Origin: an archaeon
GTDB taxonomy: Archaea; Asgardarchaeota; Hermodarchaeia; Hermodarchaeales; Hermodarchaeaceae
Assembly: GCA_016550405.1 (NCBI GenBank)
Contig: JABXGX010000154.1
Coordinates: forward strand, 1-23,975
DNA length: 23,975 bases
Direction of reading: 5' to 3'
Below the pieces are notes generated by a model, which did not search any database, was not told the origin of the DNA, and saw only the letters and a list, made by a program, of their open reading frames with translations. A program made the position numbers and the translations under genes. Positions within the stretch are counted from its first letter, which is position 1; the number at the start of each line of letters is the position of its first letter. Below, one piece after another: positions 7,387-16,171 of the stretch.

Positions 7387-8325
7387 ATAACTAAAACACA
7401 ACAGGAATTATCAGACCTTATCGAAACCTTCGATTCCTTTGAACTGGGAGATCCTTTTCCAGTGGGAAATGCCCATTATATTCCCATACTCACCGAGAAA
7501 GAGGATAATCCCAGGGAGTATATTACAGTCCACGAAGCCCTTGAACAAGGGCTAGTTAATCTCCAGGATTCTGGACGGATAGATGCTGTTTGGGCCACAA
7601 ACAATGCTGCGAAGTCAGTTCTTTTTATCGCGGGTATGGATGTCCATGCTCAAGGAACCCAATCTCGGATTATCATTGGGAGTCATCTTGTACCTCCCAA
7701 AACCAAAGTCGAATTACCTTGCCGATGTACCCATGACGTTCATCCAATTCGACAATACCAGTGTCTTATGACCGATGTCGAACATTATATAGTGGCCTCA
7801 CCAGGTGTTAGGGGCTCATCCATTGCAGGGGAAGTCGCTGCTCAGGATCGCGTCCGGATGAAGGTCAAAGCACACCGAGAAAAACTCAAACATACCACTA
7901 TTGAAGGCAAACCCCTACTAGATAAAGCGGAGAACTCATCCCGGTTGAGTGTAGTGCAGCAAAAAGCCGCAAAAGAAATCCAAGCGACAATTAAAGGAAT
8001 CCAACCACTCCCTCACCAGATTGGACTTGCCGTAATAAGTGAAGACGAAGTTCAAGCTCTTGAGGTGTTTGATAGTCCCGAAACTTATCGGCACTTCCAC
8101 AAGCATTTGATTGGTCGGTTTGCGTATGAAATTGCAGCCCCCAAAGCCACATCAGCACGGAAAGTAGCAGCGCTTCGAGTGAAGATGCTGCAAGAAGTGC
8201 AGCGTCTTAGTCAGCACCTGGATATCGAGGAAGGCCAAGGAACTGCCCAATGGAAGGGAAAAATTCTTGGGACCTTACAGAACAAGAATCACCGCCTTAT
8301 TCACCTGTGTCTCGAAAAAATATGA
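7387..8325 (+). CDS. ARPP-1 (DUF6569) family protein, probably starting at ATA
   Basis: The segment ITVHEALEQGLV, then an Asn-rich turn, then SVLFIAGMDVHAQGTQSRII and ending in LPCRCTHD matches the ARPP-1/DUF6569 pattern (EAL..GLV, N...K.V.. .G... .G..QNR, then V.C). This family was named from gene neighbourhoods with ADP-ribosylglycohydrolase and rhodanese-phosphatase proteins in predicted conflict systems; its biochemical role is not known to me. The first usual start is GTG 7462, but the frame stays open to 7381 and its translation (TFDSFELGDPFPVGN) continues the domain's N-terminal strand, so GTG 7462 would cut the domain. ATA 7387 has GGTGA six bases upstream and is the start used here (312 residues). 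Alternatively ATG 7374 joins this frame if one A is removed from the following A-run (MVKRITKTQQEL). No partner gene of known conflict systems is adjacent. Confidence 0.75.
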   Translation: MTKTQQELSDLIETFDSFELGDPFPVGNAHYIPILTEKEDNPREYITVHEALEQGLVNLQDSGRIDAVWATNNAAKSVLFIAGMDVHAQGTQSRIIIGSHLVPPKTKVELPCRCTHDVHPIRQYQCLMTDVEHYIVASPGVRGSSIAGEVAAQDRVRMKVKAHREKLKHTTIEGKPLLDKAENSSRLSVVQQKAAKEIQATIKGIQPLPHQIGLAVISEDEVQALEVFDSPETYRHFHKHLIGRFAYEIAAPKATSARKVAALRVKMLQEVQRLSQHLDIEEGQGTAQWKGKILGTLQNKNHRLIHLCLEKI

Positions 8326-8353
8326 TTTAGTAAAACTTTTACTTTTCAATATA

Positions 8354-8370
8354 TTATCCGTATAGGATAA
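8354..8370 (+). promoter_or_regulatory. Inverted repeat before the ABC permease gene
   Basis: TTATCC and GGATAA are perfect inverted arms around GTATA. The repeat begins just after a TATA-like AATATATTA (about 8348-8356) and ends 16 bp before the TTG start at 8387, so it is placed as an operator or a 5' leader hairpin. Confidence 0.35.
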
Positions 8371-8386
8371 ATGTGAGGGACGGTGG

Positions 8387-11191
8387 TTGACTCAAAGGAC
8401 GATAACGTTCGGGTACGCCCTGAAGAGATTTCGACGCAAACCCCGTCAAACCCTCCTCCTCCTCGTGAGTAGCACGCTTGCTGCTTGTCTTTTCCTCGCC
8501 ATGAATGCTATGGGTGAAGGCTTCTTAGCCATAACCGTTGCCGGACCTCTCACGAAGACGCCTATCCACATCAGCATCGAAGAAACCTCCACGAACAATC
8601 AGTCCTTCCTCTTCGACTCAGACTTGCGTGACATTTGTGAAACCATTCAAGCGCAACCCTACGTGAACTGGGCGCAACGTGTCGGCTACTCTCCCATTAA
8701 TTATGAGATGGTTGGCTTTCCGGAAGACACAACGTTCCATGATGAAATACGGATCGTGTCAGGTAACTTGGCCCTCGCCGCAAATGAGACTTACATCGAT
8801 ATTCGCTCACCGAATGCCGCCAGCTACACCTGGGGGAGCAGGATATCTGTCCCCATCAAGTATTTCACAGTTCCATGGTCTCCCAACACATCCTACCTCA
8901 ATGTAACCGTTGTCGGCTTTGTTGAGTTGAGTAGCGCTACCCGAAATATCGCCTTGGACAATCTCACGATTCCATACGGAGTCTGGGGTGAAGAACCTCT
9001 CTTTCCGCGCCCCGAAGAAGTAAACGATATTCTCGTTACAAGTTGGGAGCTGACACTCCAACCCCTGATGGAACACTATTCAAGCCAGGGATATCACAGT
9101 TCCATTGATGGTCGCGTGTTGGTGAATCTCAATCTAAATCAAATCCTGAGCCCCGCCGACGTAGCGGGTACGATTGCCACGTTACAACAAATCGATACAT
9201 CACTCAATCAACTCCTCCTACCATGGAATATGCAAACCAGGAATTATGTCCGGGATGCCCTAGAACGCATCCGACCCTTTGGCATACAACTGGTTGAAAG
9301 TGCCGCAATTGCATCATTGCTTATCTTTGGATTGGCCATGATTCTCAACTATGAAATCGGAAAAACCCTCATTAATCTACGCCACCGAGAGTTTGGTCTA
9401 CTCTTAGCCAAAGGGATGAGTAACAAACGACTCATTCGAATGCAACTCATTGAGCTCATCTTCTTAGCAACAGTTGCAATGATCACCGCTATATTTATCG
9501 GACCACTCTTGGGTTCGCTTATCCTTATGTTGCTGGGATATCCACCGCAGGTAGCTCTCACACTGGCACCGTGGCCTGTGCTCCTATTAACGTTCGGTCT
9601 CATTCTAGTTACGCTGTTATTACCGATAGTTATTGAATTGAGAGGATTTTTGCAACAACCCGTCAATTCAATTCTCACAGCGGATGTACTCTCTCTGGGA
9701 CCGGTTCGGCGTAGTGTGCGTATTACGCTTTGGCTACTGCTACTTCTAGGGGGTTACCGGCTCTTTTTTTGGTTATTTGGCATTCCCTTTCCATCACTAG
9801 TTCTAGATGACATTCTGTATCAAGCGAATATTCCTATTGGATTAATCGGTGGGTGGCTCTTTACGGCGTACCTCTATTTCGATATTGCCTTGACTGTTCT
9901 GGGACCTGTGTTTTTTATCGTGGGCTTCGTTGGACTTTTCATTATCTACTCCCAGCAACTAGGACGTTTTGCTCAGATTACAGCGCAACGCCTATTTGGG
10001 TACTTCGGACAGTTAGCGTCCCGAGATTTTGGAATCCGTCGAAGACAGATGGGATCAATGGTGTTGCTCTTACTTCTAGTATTCAGTTTTGTGGTTTCAA
10101 CCATTGGTTTACTTACATCTGAAATGGAGTTTCAACATCGCAGTCTTGCCACCGATATTGGGGCCGATGTTCGAGTGGAATTACAAGATCTGACCAATCT
10201 TACAACCACACTTCAGGGACTGCAGGGTCTTGAAGGCGTTGAAGGTGTAACACCCATCATGTTCTTCAAAGTCAGAAATGAGACCAGCTTTCACCCTGCT
10301 GTGTCGAGTACATTTCATTTCTTGGCAATCGACCCCCAGACATGGTTATCGACAGCTTATTATGAAGAGGGGTGGTTTGTGGGCGATACCCCAGAGAACT
10401 TCATGACAACGATGCAAGAAAGCCCTGATACCGTTCTATTTACCAGCTATTTAATTGCAGAAGAGAACATAGGTTTTAATCGCACCTTTTCAATTTATCC
10501 TGATTGGAACCCCAATGGAACACTCGTCGAGATGACCGTGATTGGATTTATGACAGTCACACCTTTTTGGCCAAACATTATGTCCTGGGATTCAGCTCTG
10601 ACACTATACAACTTATCAGAAGATTCGGAGCCTGCGATTCTTCTCAAGTTAGAGCCCTTCAGGTCTCAAGAACAAATTCAAGCCCAGATAAATGCACTTG
10701 ATATTCCCAATCTTTTAGCGGTGCGCTTCTTCAGTGAAGAATTATCGGCATGGCGCACCATGCCCCTAGCGCGTGCATTCTTGGATTTTCAACGATTAGC
10801 TATTATTGGTGCCATCCTTCTTTGGGCAATCGGAACGGTGGTTATGGTGGAATACGCCTTATCCCAACGAACTGACGATCTCAGGATTCTACATATTCGA
10901 GGCGTGCGCCGGACAAGTGTGAGAAAGGTTCTGCTCATAGAATTCGGAGTGATTGGTATACTTGTGTGTGGACTGGGGTTGTTTGTTGGCATCATAACAA
11001 CCTATGGGATTACACTCGTTCTCAACCGATTATTCCTTGGCGGAGTTCCACGGCGTTTGGTCTTTGAGTGGCCCGCGCAGTTCTTCCTGCTTCTGAGTAT
11101 CATCATTGTCCTTGCCTTGTTTCTCATTCCCTTGTTGTATCGAACGCATGTCATCTTACAACGGGAGCAACTGGTTTTTCGGGAAGGTTAA
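8387..11191 (+). CDS. ABC export permease, FtsX/MacB type, two FtsX domains
   Basis: A large permease of the FtsX/LolC/MacB class. It begins with a basic segment (ALKRFRRKPRQ) and one membrane helix (about 22-42), has an outward domain to about residue 295, then a first FtsX-type four-helix block (about 300-415) with the cytoplasmic loop LRHREFGLLLAKGMS, more helices between 444 and 575, a second outward domain (about 580-785), and a second FtsX block to the end with the loop DDLRILHIRGVRR. This duplicated layout matches permeases that do not carry a substrate through a channel but transmit ATPase motion to outward domains, as in lipoprotein release or peptide export. The TTG start has GAGGG seven bases upstream. 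Three bases separate it from the ATPase gene. Cargo unknown. Confidence 0.9.
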   Translation: MTQRTITFGYALKRFRRKPRQTLLLLVSSTLAACLFLAMNAMGEGFLAITVAGPLTKTPIHISIEETSTNNQSFLFDSDLRDICETIQAQPYVNWAQRVGYSPINYEMVGFPEDTTFHDEIRIVSGNLALAANETYIDIRSPNAASYTWGSRISVPIKYFTVPWSPNTSYLNVTVVGFVELSSATRNIALDNLTIPYGVWGEEPLFPRPEEVNDILVTSWELTLQPLMEHYSSQGYHSSIDGRVLVNLNLNQILSPADVAGTIATLQQIDTSLNQLLLPWNMQTRNYVRDALERIRPFGIQLVESAAIASLLIFGLAMILNYEIGKTLINLRHREFGLLLAKGMSNKRLIRMQLIELIFLATVAMITAIFIGPLLGSLILMLLGYPPQVALTLAPWPVLLLTFGLILVTLLLPIVIELRGFLQQPVNSILTADVLSLGPVRRSVRITLWLLLLLGGYRLFFWLFGIPFPSLVLDDILYQANIPIGLIGGWLFTAYLYFDIALTVLGPVFFIVGFVGLFIIYSQQLGRFAQITAQRLFGYFGQLASRDFGIRRRQMGSMVLLLLLVFSFVVSTIGLLTSEMEFQHRSLATDIGADVRVELQDLTNLTTTLQGLQGLEGVEGVTPIMFFKVRNETSFHPAVSSTFHFLAIDPQTWLSTAYYEEGWFVGDTPENFMTTMQESPDTVLFTSYLIAEENIGFNRTFSIYPDWNPNGTLVEMTVIGFMTVTPFWPNIMSWDSALTLYNLSEDSEPAILLKLEPFRSQEQIQAQINALDIPNLLAVRFFSEELSAWRTMPLARAFLDFQRLAIIGAILLWAIGTVVMVEYALSQRTDDLRILHIRGVRRTSVRKVLLIEFGVIGILVCGLGLFVGIITTYGITLVLNRLFLGGVPRRLVFEWPAQFFLLLSIIIVLALFLIPLLYRTHVILQREQLVFREG

Positions 11192-11194
11192 GAT

Positions 11195-12079
11195 GTGACG
11201 TTTATCCAAATCGATGAATTGTGGAAGGTCTATAAAATGACGGACATTGAGGTTCGTGCGTTGCGTGGGTTATCGATAGTCATTGAAGAAGGCGAATTGG
11301 TGTCGCTTATTGGACCGTCCGGGAGTGGAAAAACTACGTTACTTTCGATTATTGGAGGGCTACTCCCACCGACTACAGGCAGCGTCAAGGTGGGAGATGT
11401 AATGGTTACGGATTTGACGGAAGAGGCCTTGTCTGACTATCGATTAAGGAATGTGGGTCATGTGTTTCAAACTCTGAACCTGGTGTCGTTCCTGTCGGCG
11501 GCGGAGAATATTGCCCTGCCCATGATAACGTTGGATATGCCGTCTCACGAACGTGAAATGCGGGTCAATGAGTTGCTGAGTGCAATGAATCTGGAAAATC
11601 GACGGCGTCACCGACCATATGAGCTAAGTGGGGGAGAGTTGCAACGGGTGGCGATTGCTGCAGCGCTAGCCAATGACCCTCCATTAATTTTAGCTGATGA
11701 ACCGACGGGTGAATTGGATACTGAAACGGCGCAAGAAATTGTGGATTATCTTCGACAGATTCATGAAGAGCAGTCTAAGACGATTTTATTGGTGACTCAT
11801 GATCCGGCTGTGGCCCGAATTGGGGGTCGAGTTCTTCGAATGATGGACGGACTAATTACAGGTATATTTCGACCTGAGCCATTGAGAGGTGAAGGTGACA
11901 TAGAGGACATTCGAAACTTCTTGCGTGCACGACTTGTAGATGTTGAAAAGGCTTTGAGCCAATTAGATGAATCGATGCGTAAGGAAACCATGAGCAGTGA
12001 GAAATATACTGAACAACGGCAAAACCTGAGTTCAATCAAACAGGTTCTTTACGATGAGCTGCACCGACTTGGAGTATAA
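11195..12079 (+). CDS. ABC transporter ATPase, LolD/MacB type, with C-terminal extension
   Basis: All ABC ATPase motifs are present: Walker [10 protein letters not shown] (40-48), Q-loop FQTLNL (Q92), signature LSGGE (144-148), Walker B LILADE followed by PTGELD, and the switch histidine in THD (H202). The sequence belongs with LolD/MacB/FtsE-like exporters and pairs with the permease just upstream, from which it is translated with a GTG start only three bases after the permease stop. The nucleotide-binding domain ends near 225; about 65 extra residues follow, forming two predicted helices ([15 protein letters not shown] and [19 protein letters not shown]). This tail resembles the end modules of the two membrane proteins at 2279 and 6465 in layout and may be a docking element. 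Confidence 0.95.
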   Translation: MTFIQIDELWKVYKMTDIEVRALRGLSIVIEEGELVSLIGPSGSGKTTLLSIIGGLLPPTTGSVKVGDVMVTDLTEEALSDYRLRNVGHVFQTLNLVSFLSAAENIALPMITLDMPSHEREMRVNELLSAMNLENRRRHRPYELSGGELQRVAIAAALANDPPLILADEPTGELDTETAQEIVDYLRQIHEEQSKTILLVTHDPAVARIGGRVLRMMDGLITGIFRPEPLRGEGDIEDIRNFLRARLVDVEKALSQLDESMRKETMSSEKYTEQRQNLSSIKQVLYDELHRLGV

Positions 12080-12152
12080 AGAAAAATGTATAAAGTGAAA
12101 TATTTGTCTCGAAAAACTCTAAGCTGTTTTGCTGGGTCGTGCTCTGGGCAGT

Positions 12153-12169
12153 TCCTCTCTTTTTTCTTT
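12153..12169 (+). terminator. T-rich tract after the ABC operon
   Basis: TCCTCTCTTTTTTCTTT, about 75 bp after the ATPase stop. Archaeal RNA polymerase terminates on T-rich non-template DNA, so this is a plausible terminator. A perfect 12-bp palindrome TTGAAGCTTCAA follows at 12187-12198 and a weak TATA-like CATAATAA is at about 12211-12218, before the next gene. Confidence 0.35.
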
Positions 12170-12233
12170 GTCAAGACCAAAAAATTTTGAAGCTTCAACA
12201 ACAACCTATTCATAATAAGGTGTAGGAGCTTTC

Positions 12234-13193
12234 TTGGTGAACTTTAAGATACAAAACAAAATTCGTTGGCTCTTTGTCATTTCCATTCTTCTGAGCTCAC
12301 TAAGCTCCTTCAGTTTTCTTGTCTCCAACCATACCTGCACCAGCTTTCAACCCCCCGAAGATCCGCGAGAGGGATGGGCAGTGCTGATGGAAATGAATTG
12401 CTACCCATCTGGATCCAATCTGGAAACCGGTTACAGTGATACCAGAAAATGGAATAGCACTCTTCGGACTCTGGGCTGGCAGACCCATCACATCATAATT
12501 TATCAAGGCCTTATCGATCAGCAGGTTGGCTTAGCAGCCTTTGATTTCCTAGTGGCAAACGCTGATGCGAATGATGTTGTGTTATGGTTTGTTTTTGCCC
12601 ATGGCAACTATCTCCTCCAAGAAATCAATTGGCAAACCTGGTTTCCGAACCACTGGAAGAATCTCCAGAGTCAAGAAAAAATCTTCATTGCTTCTGCATG
12701 TTCATCAGAGCTTTTCATTCAATCCCTTTATGATGATGAGGCGCCTCATGTACACATTTCCTCATCTGAAGCCAATGAGTATTCTTGGGCAGGATTACCT
12801 GAAGAGGGATTGCCAATAATTGGAGAGGTTTTCAATCATTACCTGACCAATGCCTTACTAAATGTATCAGCTGATAGGGATATCGATGGAGAAGTGACCA
12901 TGGAAGAAGCCTTCTTTTTTGCTGCACCTCTAAGCCGAAATTACATCTCTACAACCGTTTTTCCCGCGTTTCCTGAATTCGCTGATATGTGTAACAATAC
13001 AGCCCCTTCCCCAGTTATTGACGATACTTATGAAGGTAATTTCTCCCTAAAAATTGAAACTGGCGCTCCTCCAATAATGGCTCCTTGGGTGCTTCCTATT
13101 GAAGTGGGCATGATCCTAAGTATTGTGTGTGTAGCTATAATGATACTTGTTGTAGGTGCAGTTGTTATTCAAAAACGAAAAATCCTAACCTAA
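12234..13193 (+). CDS. Secreted, membrane-anchored caspase/legumain-like (clan CD) cysteine protease
   Basis: The protein has an N-terminal signal-like helix (WLFVISILLSSLSSFSFLV), an outward domain and a C-terminal membrane helix (about 287-312) with a basic tail, a type I topology. The fold is recognisable from a strand with histidine, VVLWFVFAHGNY (H123), and a strand with cysteine 33 residues later, KIFIASACSSE (C156), the order and spacing of the His-Cys dyad in clan CD (caspases, gingipains, legumain/GPI8). After it, DRDIDGEVTMEEAFFFA is the acidic DxDxDGxVxxxEA segment often found in C13-like prokaryotic relatives. The usual HG motif is preserved (AHGN) while the DAC triplet is SAC. 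At least four Asn sequons support export. Start is TTG 12234 or GTG 12237; AGGAG precedes both. Substrate is unknown; self-processing or surface protein cleavage is inferred. Confidence 0.75.
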   Translation: MVNFKIQNKIRWLFVISILLSSLSSFSFLVSNHTCTSFQPPEDPREGWAVLMEMNCYPSGSNLETGYSDTRKWNSTLRTLGWQTHHIIIYQGLIDQQVGLAAFDFLVANADANDVVLWFVFAHGNYLLQEINWQTWFPNHWKNLQSQEKIFIASACSSELFIQSLYDDEAPHVHISSSEANEYSWAGLPEEGLPIIGEVFNHYLTNALLNVSADRDIDGEVTMEEAFFFAAPLSRNYISTTVFPAFPEFADMCNNTAPSPVIDDTYEGNFSLKIETGAPPIMAPWVLPIEVGMILSIVCVAIMILVVGAVVIQKRKILT

Positions 13194-13196
13194 TTC

Positions 13197-13988
13197 TTAT
13201 AGTTGGTTTCGAATACGGTTCGGAAGCGGATCTAGGATAATCTGGTTCGTGCGCCGAGCTTGACGAATGAACTCAAGTGGTGTTTCACTTCGCATTAGAA
13301 AGCGTAAGGTTTCGTCATCTGTGAAAAATCCTAAGGTTGGCGACCCAAATTTGCGGGCCACAACTTCAAGCAATTTCCCATAATCTGATTGCCAATCATC
13401 AATGGTGAACTCAAGAGGTTCGAAGGCTTTTGTGGTTGTTATTCGTTGGATTCGACCATCAGTAACCTGTACAATGAGGCTTGCCCATATGGTCTTTTCT
13501 TCAAAGATTGTGATGACACCCACGAAATTCGTGGGCAGTTCATCTAGCACAACACGAATTCGGTTGAATAATGAGAATAGACCTTTCTCCCAAAATTCAC
13601 GGGGAAAAACATGAAACCGTCGATTGAATTCCCCTTCAATACTTGAATAGGCGATTTCAAGATATTGGAAAATATCGATTTCAGGAGTAAAGGCAGCTTG
13701 CATTTTTGCCAATAAGTATACGATTAGTCCCTGTTCTATCATAAAGACAGCGTCAATTCCTTCTCGTTGCTGCATCTGTTGAACTTCAATCGACGGAGTT
13801 GAGAAGGGACCGGTTAAATCAGGTCGAAGACCCTGTTTGGAATGGTAGGCATGAATAATTTCATTGTCCTGATACAATAAGAACAGGATTCCACGATCAC
13901 TAGTAAACTGGGGGAGTGTAGATATCAGGTTGAACCAATGCGCCGGTTCCACGTTTTGAAACTCATAACTCTCATCAAGACGCCTCAT
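13197..13988 (-). CDS. Hypothetical protein, 263 residues, coupled to the GH35-like gene
   Basis: A soluble protein without signal peptide or membrane helices. It alternates strands and helices: a strand pair with RGILFLLYQDNEIIHAYH, a helix with DIFQYLEIAYSSIEGEF, a strand block VGVITIFEEKTIWASLIVQV, and a C-terminal helical part ending in PLPNRIRNQL. I do not recognise it; the alpha/beta pattern would be compatible with a roadblock- or longin-like fold but no motif proves it. Its ATG overlaps the stop of the GH35-like gene as ATGA, and GAGGTGG lies four bases before the ATG, so the two are co-translated and probably work in one pathway. Its 3' end is only three bases from the stop of the convergent protease gene. 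Confidence 0.7.
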   Translation of the reverse strand: MRRLDESYEFQNVEPAHWFNLISTLPQFTSDRGILFLLYQDNEIIHAYHSKQGLRPDLTGPFSTPSIEVQQMQQREGIDAVFMIEQGLIVYLLAKMQAAFTPEIDIFQYLEIAYSSIEGEFNRRFHVFPREFWEKGLFSLFNRIRVVLDELPTNFVGVITIFEEKTIWASLIVQVTDGRIQRITTTKAFEPLEFTIDDWQSDYGKLLEVVARKFGSPTLGFFTDDETLRFLMRSETPLEFIRQARRTNQIILDPLPNRIRNQL

Positions 13989-16144
13989 CGGACCACCTCA
14001 AAGATACGAAACTCATGAGCCTTCAACTCAATTTCCTGAGGACCTTTCTGGGTCAATTGCTCACCAGTCCATAGGTCACGAATCACAGCCCGTTTAGCAA
14101 CCATTAAGGAGACAGACTGAGGTTGATTCGTCGCATTAACCTGAAAGATAATCCGCGGCGCCCGAGTCCCCCAATACACTTCATCTACAGATGTATTCTG
14201 TCCATCACCAACGGCAGAAAGTTCTAGATGCTTCAATGATTGCGTAATGACCGTTTCAGCATCAAGGGCATCTTCTCGATCAAGGGTGGGTGGAAGTGTA
14301 ACACCAAGATAAACGACATTGCCTTTGCCAAGCTCGGTTAATCCTCCAGCAACTCGATTCCCCACGCGCACCTTGTTGTTTGACAGGCTGAAGGGGTCAT
14401 GCAAACCTACCAAAGGACGCCGGGTCGTGGTAGGTTGAATCCCTGCCCGGTCAGCAAGGTGTGTACAACCTCGCATATCTGTTCCTAAATAGGGTAATTC
14501 CGGTCCAAGGATGGCTGTCCCTCCACGTTCCACGAAGTCACCTATTTTTGATTGCAATTCTTCAGACATGAAATCAAAACTAGGTATAATTAGTGCTTGG
14601 TAACTGTTAAGCGCAGGAGGATCCATTTCGGTGTCTCCAATTGCGAAGGGAATCTTAGAGCGGGTCAATCCCCAGTAGAATGCGTTCCACAAAGCAGGAT
14701 AGGCTTTCTGTATTGTTTCTGTATAACTGAAGGTCCGATTACTAAGTAGTAACTCATCGGGGATGCCCAGCAAATGAGTAAGCCAGCTCGAATTCGCGCA
14801 CATCCGATGAAGCCGCTCATATTCAAAATTCCGAAGCAACAAAACAGGAATATTTCGATGTAAGTTATGAAATTCCTGGGAATTAAGAATTTCAAGCAGT
14901 CGTTTTAGAAAGGTGAACTGAATATCGTCAGTTGCCCCCTGTGGGGAAATTGGGCTTCCTAGCCATCTATTGCGTCCAACCAACATATGAGCATTGAACC
15001 CACGAAAACCATACATCATTGCAACAAGCAGGGCAAACTGTTGATCACTCGCTTGTAATCCTGGACCCCATGGCCATATGCCCATTCCACTCTCTGATAT
15101 GTATGGTAAACGACTTACAGCGCAAAGATACAATGCGCTCCGCCGCATGATATCATATTGAGATCGATCGAGGTAAAGACTAACACCCTGAAAGTCCAGT
15201 TCCCGCTCGCTTTTGGCCACATTGAGTGGAAGGACGGGATAAGCAACACGAACACTATGTGAGGTTGGAATCCCACGAACTCCTCGAGACCAAAGGAGGC
15301 TAGCGAGAACGCTAATCGAGAGACTCACATAATATTCCTGGAATTCCATCCAATCGAGGTAACGCGACAGAGCTTCCCTTTCTGTTGCTGCTAGCGCTCG
15401 CGGGGGTTCGATATCTATGAAGTCATTGTATCGTGTGCGGTATGCCCGGTTGAGTCCACCAATTGAAGGATACTTGCTGGTCAAAAATTCGTGGTACCAT
15501 CGAATAGCGTGTGTCGAATAATCCGCACTGAATGCTCCATTCATGAAAATGCGGGGAATATCATTGTCGACTTGAATCCCAATGATAGGACCTCCAGGCG
15601 CGAGATGACGTGTAATAATTGGGCACACTGCATCAAAGAATTTAGAGACTTCGTCATAGAATTTTTCGCTGGCATAGCTTGGCATGGGAAATGGATTAGG
15701 AGTCGCTGGAATAATGACACGAGTACCATATGCGCTTTGTGCTTGAATGTCTGGGTCATATAAGATCCGTTTTGGATATCCAAAATAGTTGAGTTCTTCA
15801 TTTACACAGGGTCCAAGGCGGGCAATAACATAAAGGTCCCTATTTCGACAGAGTGTAAGGAATCCTTCCAAATCACGTTGCTTATTGGTCGTGCCAAAAT
15901 CAAAGAGGTCACTAGCTATTTCATGGATATTCCAAGGAATCGCCAATGATATGATGCGAAAGCCTATACCAACTATTCGCTCAAGTATCTGATCCCATTT
16001 TTCTGCAGGAATTCGCCAGTAGTCGACAGATCCACTGTACAGAGGGATTTCTTCACCTTCAACCTTAATCGTGAACCCTTCGAGTTTAAGCGACGGTTGT
16101 ATACTTGGACTGGGAACCTCTGTACCAATGCTATTCGGTTCCAT
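13985..16144 (-). CDS. GH35/GH42-like glycosidase (clan GH-A) with altered proton donor
   Basis: The N-terminal barrel follows the GH35 beta-galactosidase pattern: YSGSVDYWRIPAEKW, then IPWNIHE, FDFGTTNKQRDLEGFL, and ARLGPCVNEELNYFGYPKR (family form RPGPYICAEW.FGG.P). The proton-donor strand reads GGPIIGIQVDNDIP where GH35 has GGPIILVQVENEYG, so the donor glutamate is aspartate here (D195). The likely nucleophile is E351 in YISESGMG. The C-terminal half has a GH42-like trimerisation-type Rossmann domain (ALIIPSFDFMSEELQSKIGDFVERGG in two parts, about 527-560) and a closing beta domain. No signal peptide, so cytoplasmic. The ATG start has GGTGAT eight bases upstream at 16153-16158. It heads a two-gene operon. 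A beta-galactosidase-like role is likely, exact sugar unknown. Confidence 0.85.
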   Translation of the reverse strand: MEPNSIGTEVPSPSIQPSLKLEGFTIKVEGEEIPLYSGSVDYWRIPAEKWDQILERIVGIGFRIISLAIPWNIHEIASDLFDFGTTNKQRDLEGFLTLCRNRDLYVIARLGPCVNEELNYFGYPKRILYDPDIQAQSAYGTRVIIPATPNPFPMPSYASEKFYDEVSKFFDAVCPIITRHLAPGGPIIGIQVDNDIPRIFMNGAFSADYSTHAIRWYHEFLTSKYPSIGGLNRAYRTRYNDFIDIEPPRALAATEREALSRYLDWMEFQEYYVSLSISVLASLLWSRGVRGIPTSHSVRVAYPVLPLNVAKSERELDFQGVSLYLDRSQYDIMRRSALYLCAVSRLPYISESGMGIWPWGPGLQASDQQFALLVAMMYGFRGFNAHMLVGRNRWLGSPISPQGATDDIQFTFLKRLLEILNSQEFHNLHRNIPVLLLRNFEYERLHRMCANSSWLTHLLGIPDELLLSNRTFSYTETIQKAYPALWNAFYWGLTRSKIPFAIGDTEMDPPALNSYQALIIPSFDFMSEELQSKIGDFVERGGTAILGPELPYLGTDMRGCTHLADRAGIQPTTTRRPLVGLHDPFSLSNNKVRVGNRVAGGLTELGKGNVVYLGVTLPPTLDREDALDAETVITQSLKHLELSAVGDGQNTSVDEVYWGTRAPRIIFQVNATNQPQSVSLMVAKRAVIRDLWTGEQLTQKGPQEIELKAHEFRIFEVVR

Positions 16145-16152
16145 CGTGCTAA

Positions 16153-16158
16153 ATCACC
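16153..16158 (-). promoter_or_regulatory. GGTGAT ribosome binding site of the GH35-like gene
   Basis: GGTGAT on the minus strand, eight bases before the ATG at 16144. It is the same site form as before the ATPase at 19968 and the ATA of the ARPP-1 gene. Confidence 0.5.
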
Positions 16159-16171
16159 GCATCCACACCAG

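Noticed and set aside
7583..7771. 62-codon frame inside the ARPP-1 gene and similar frames inside the mannosidase, permease and GH35 genes on both strands
   Set aside because: They lie wholly within genes supported by conserved motifs and have no motifs of their own.
12086..12190. 34-codon frame (MYKVKYLSRKTLS...) just after the ABC ATPase gene
   Set aside because: No ribosome binding site, unusual Phe/Lys/Ser-rich composition, and it runs through the T-rich terminator-like tract; more likely chance.
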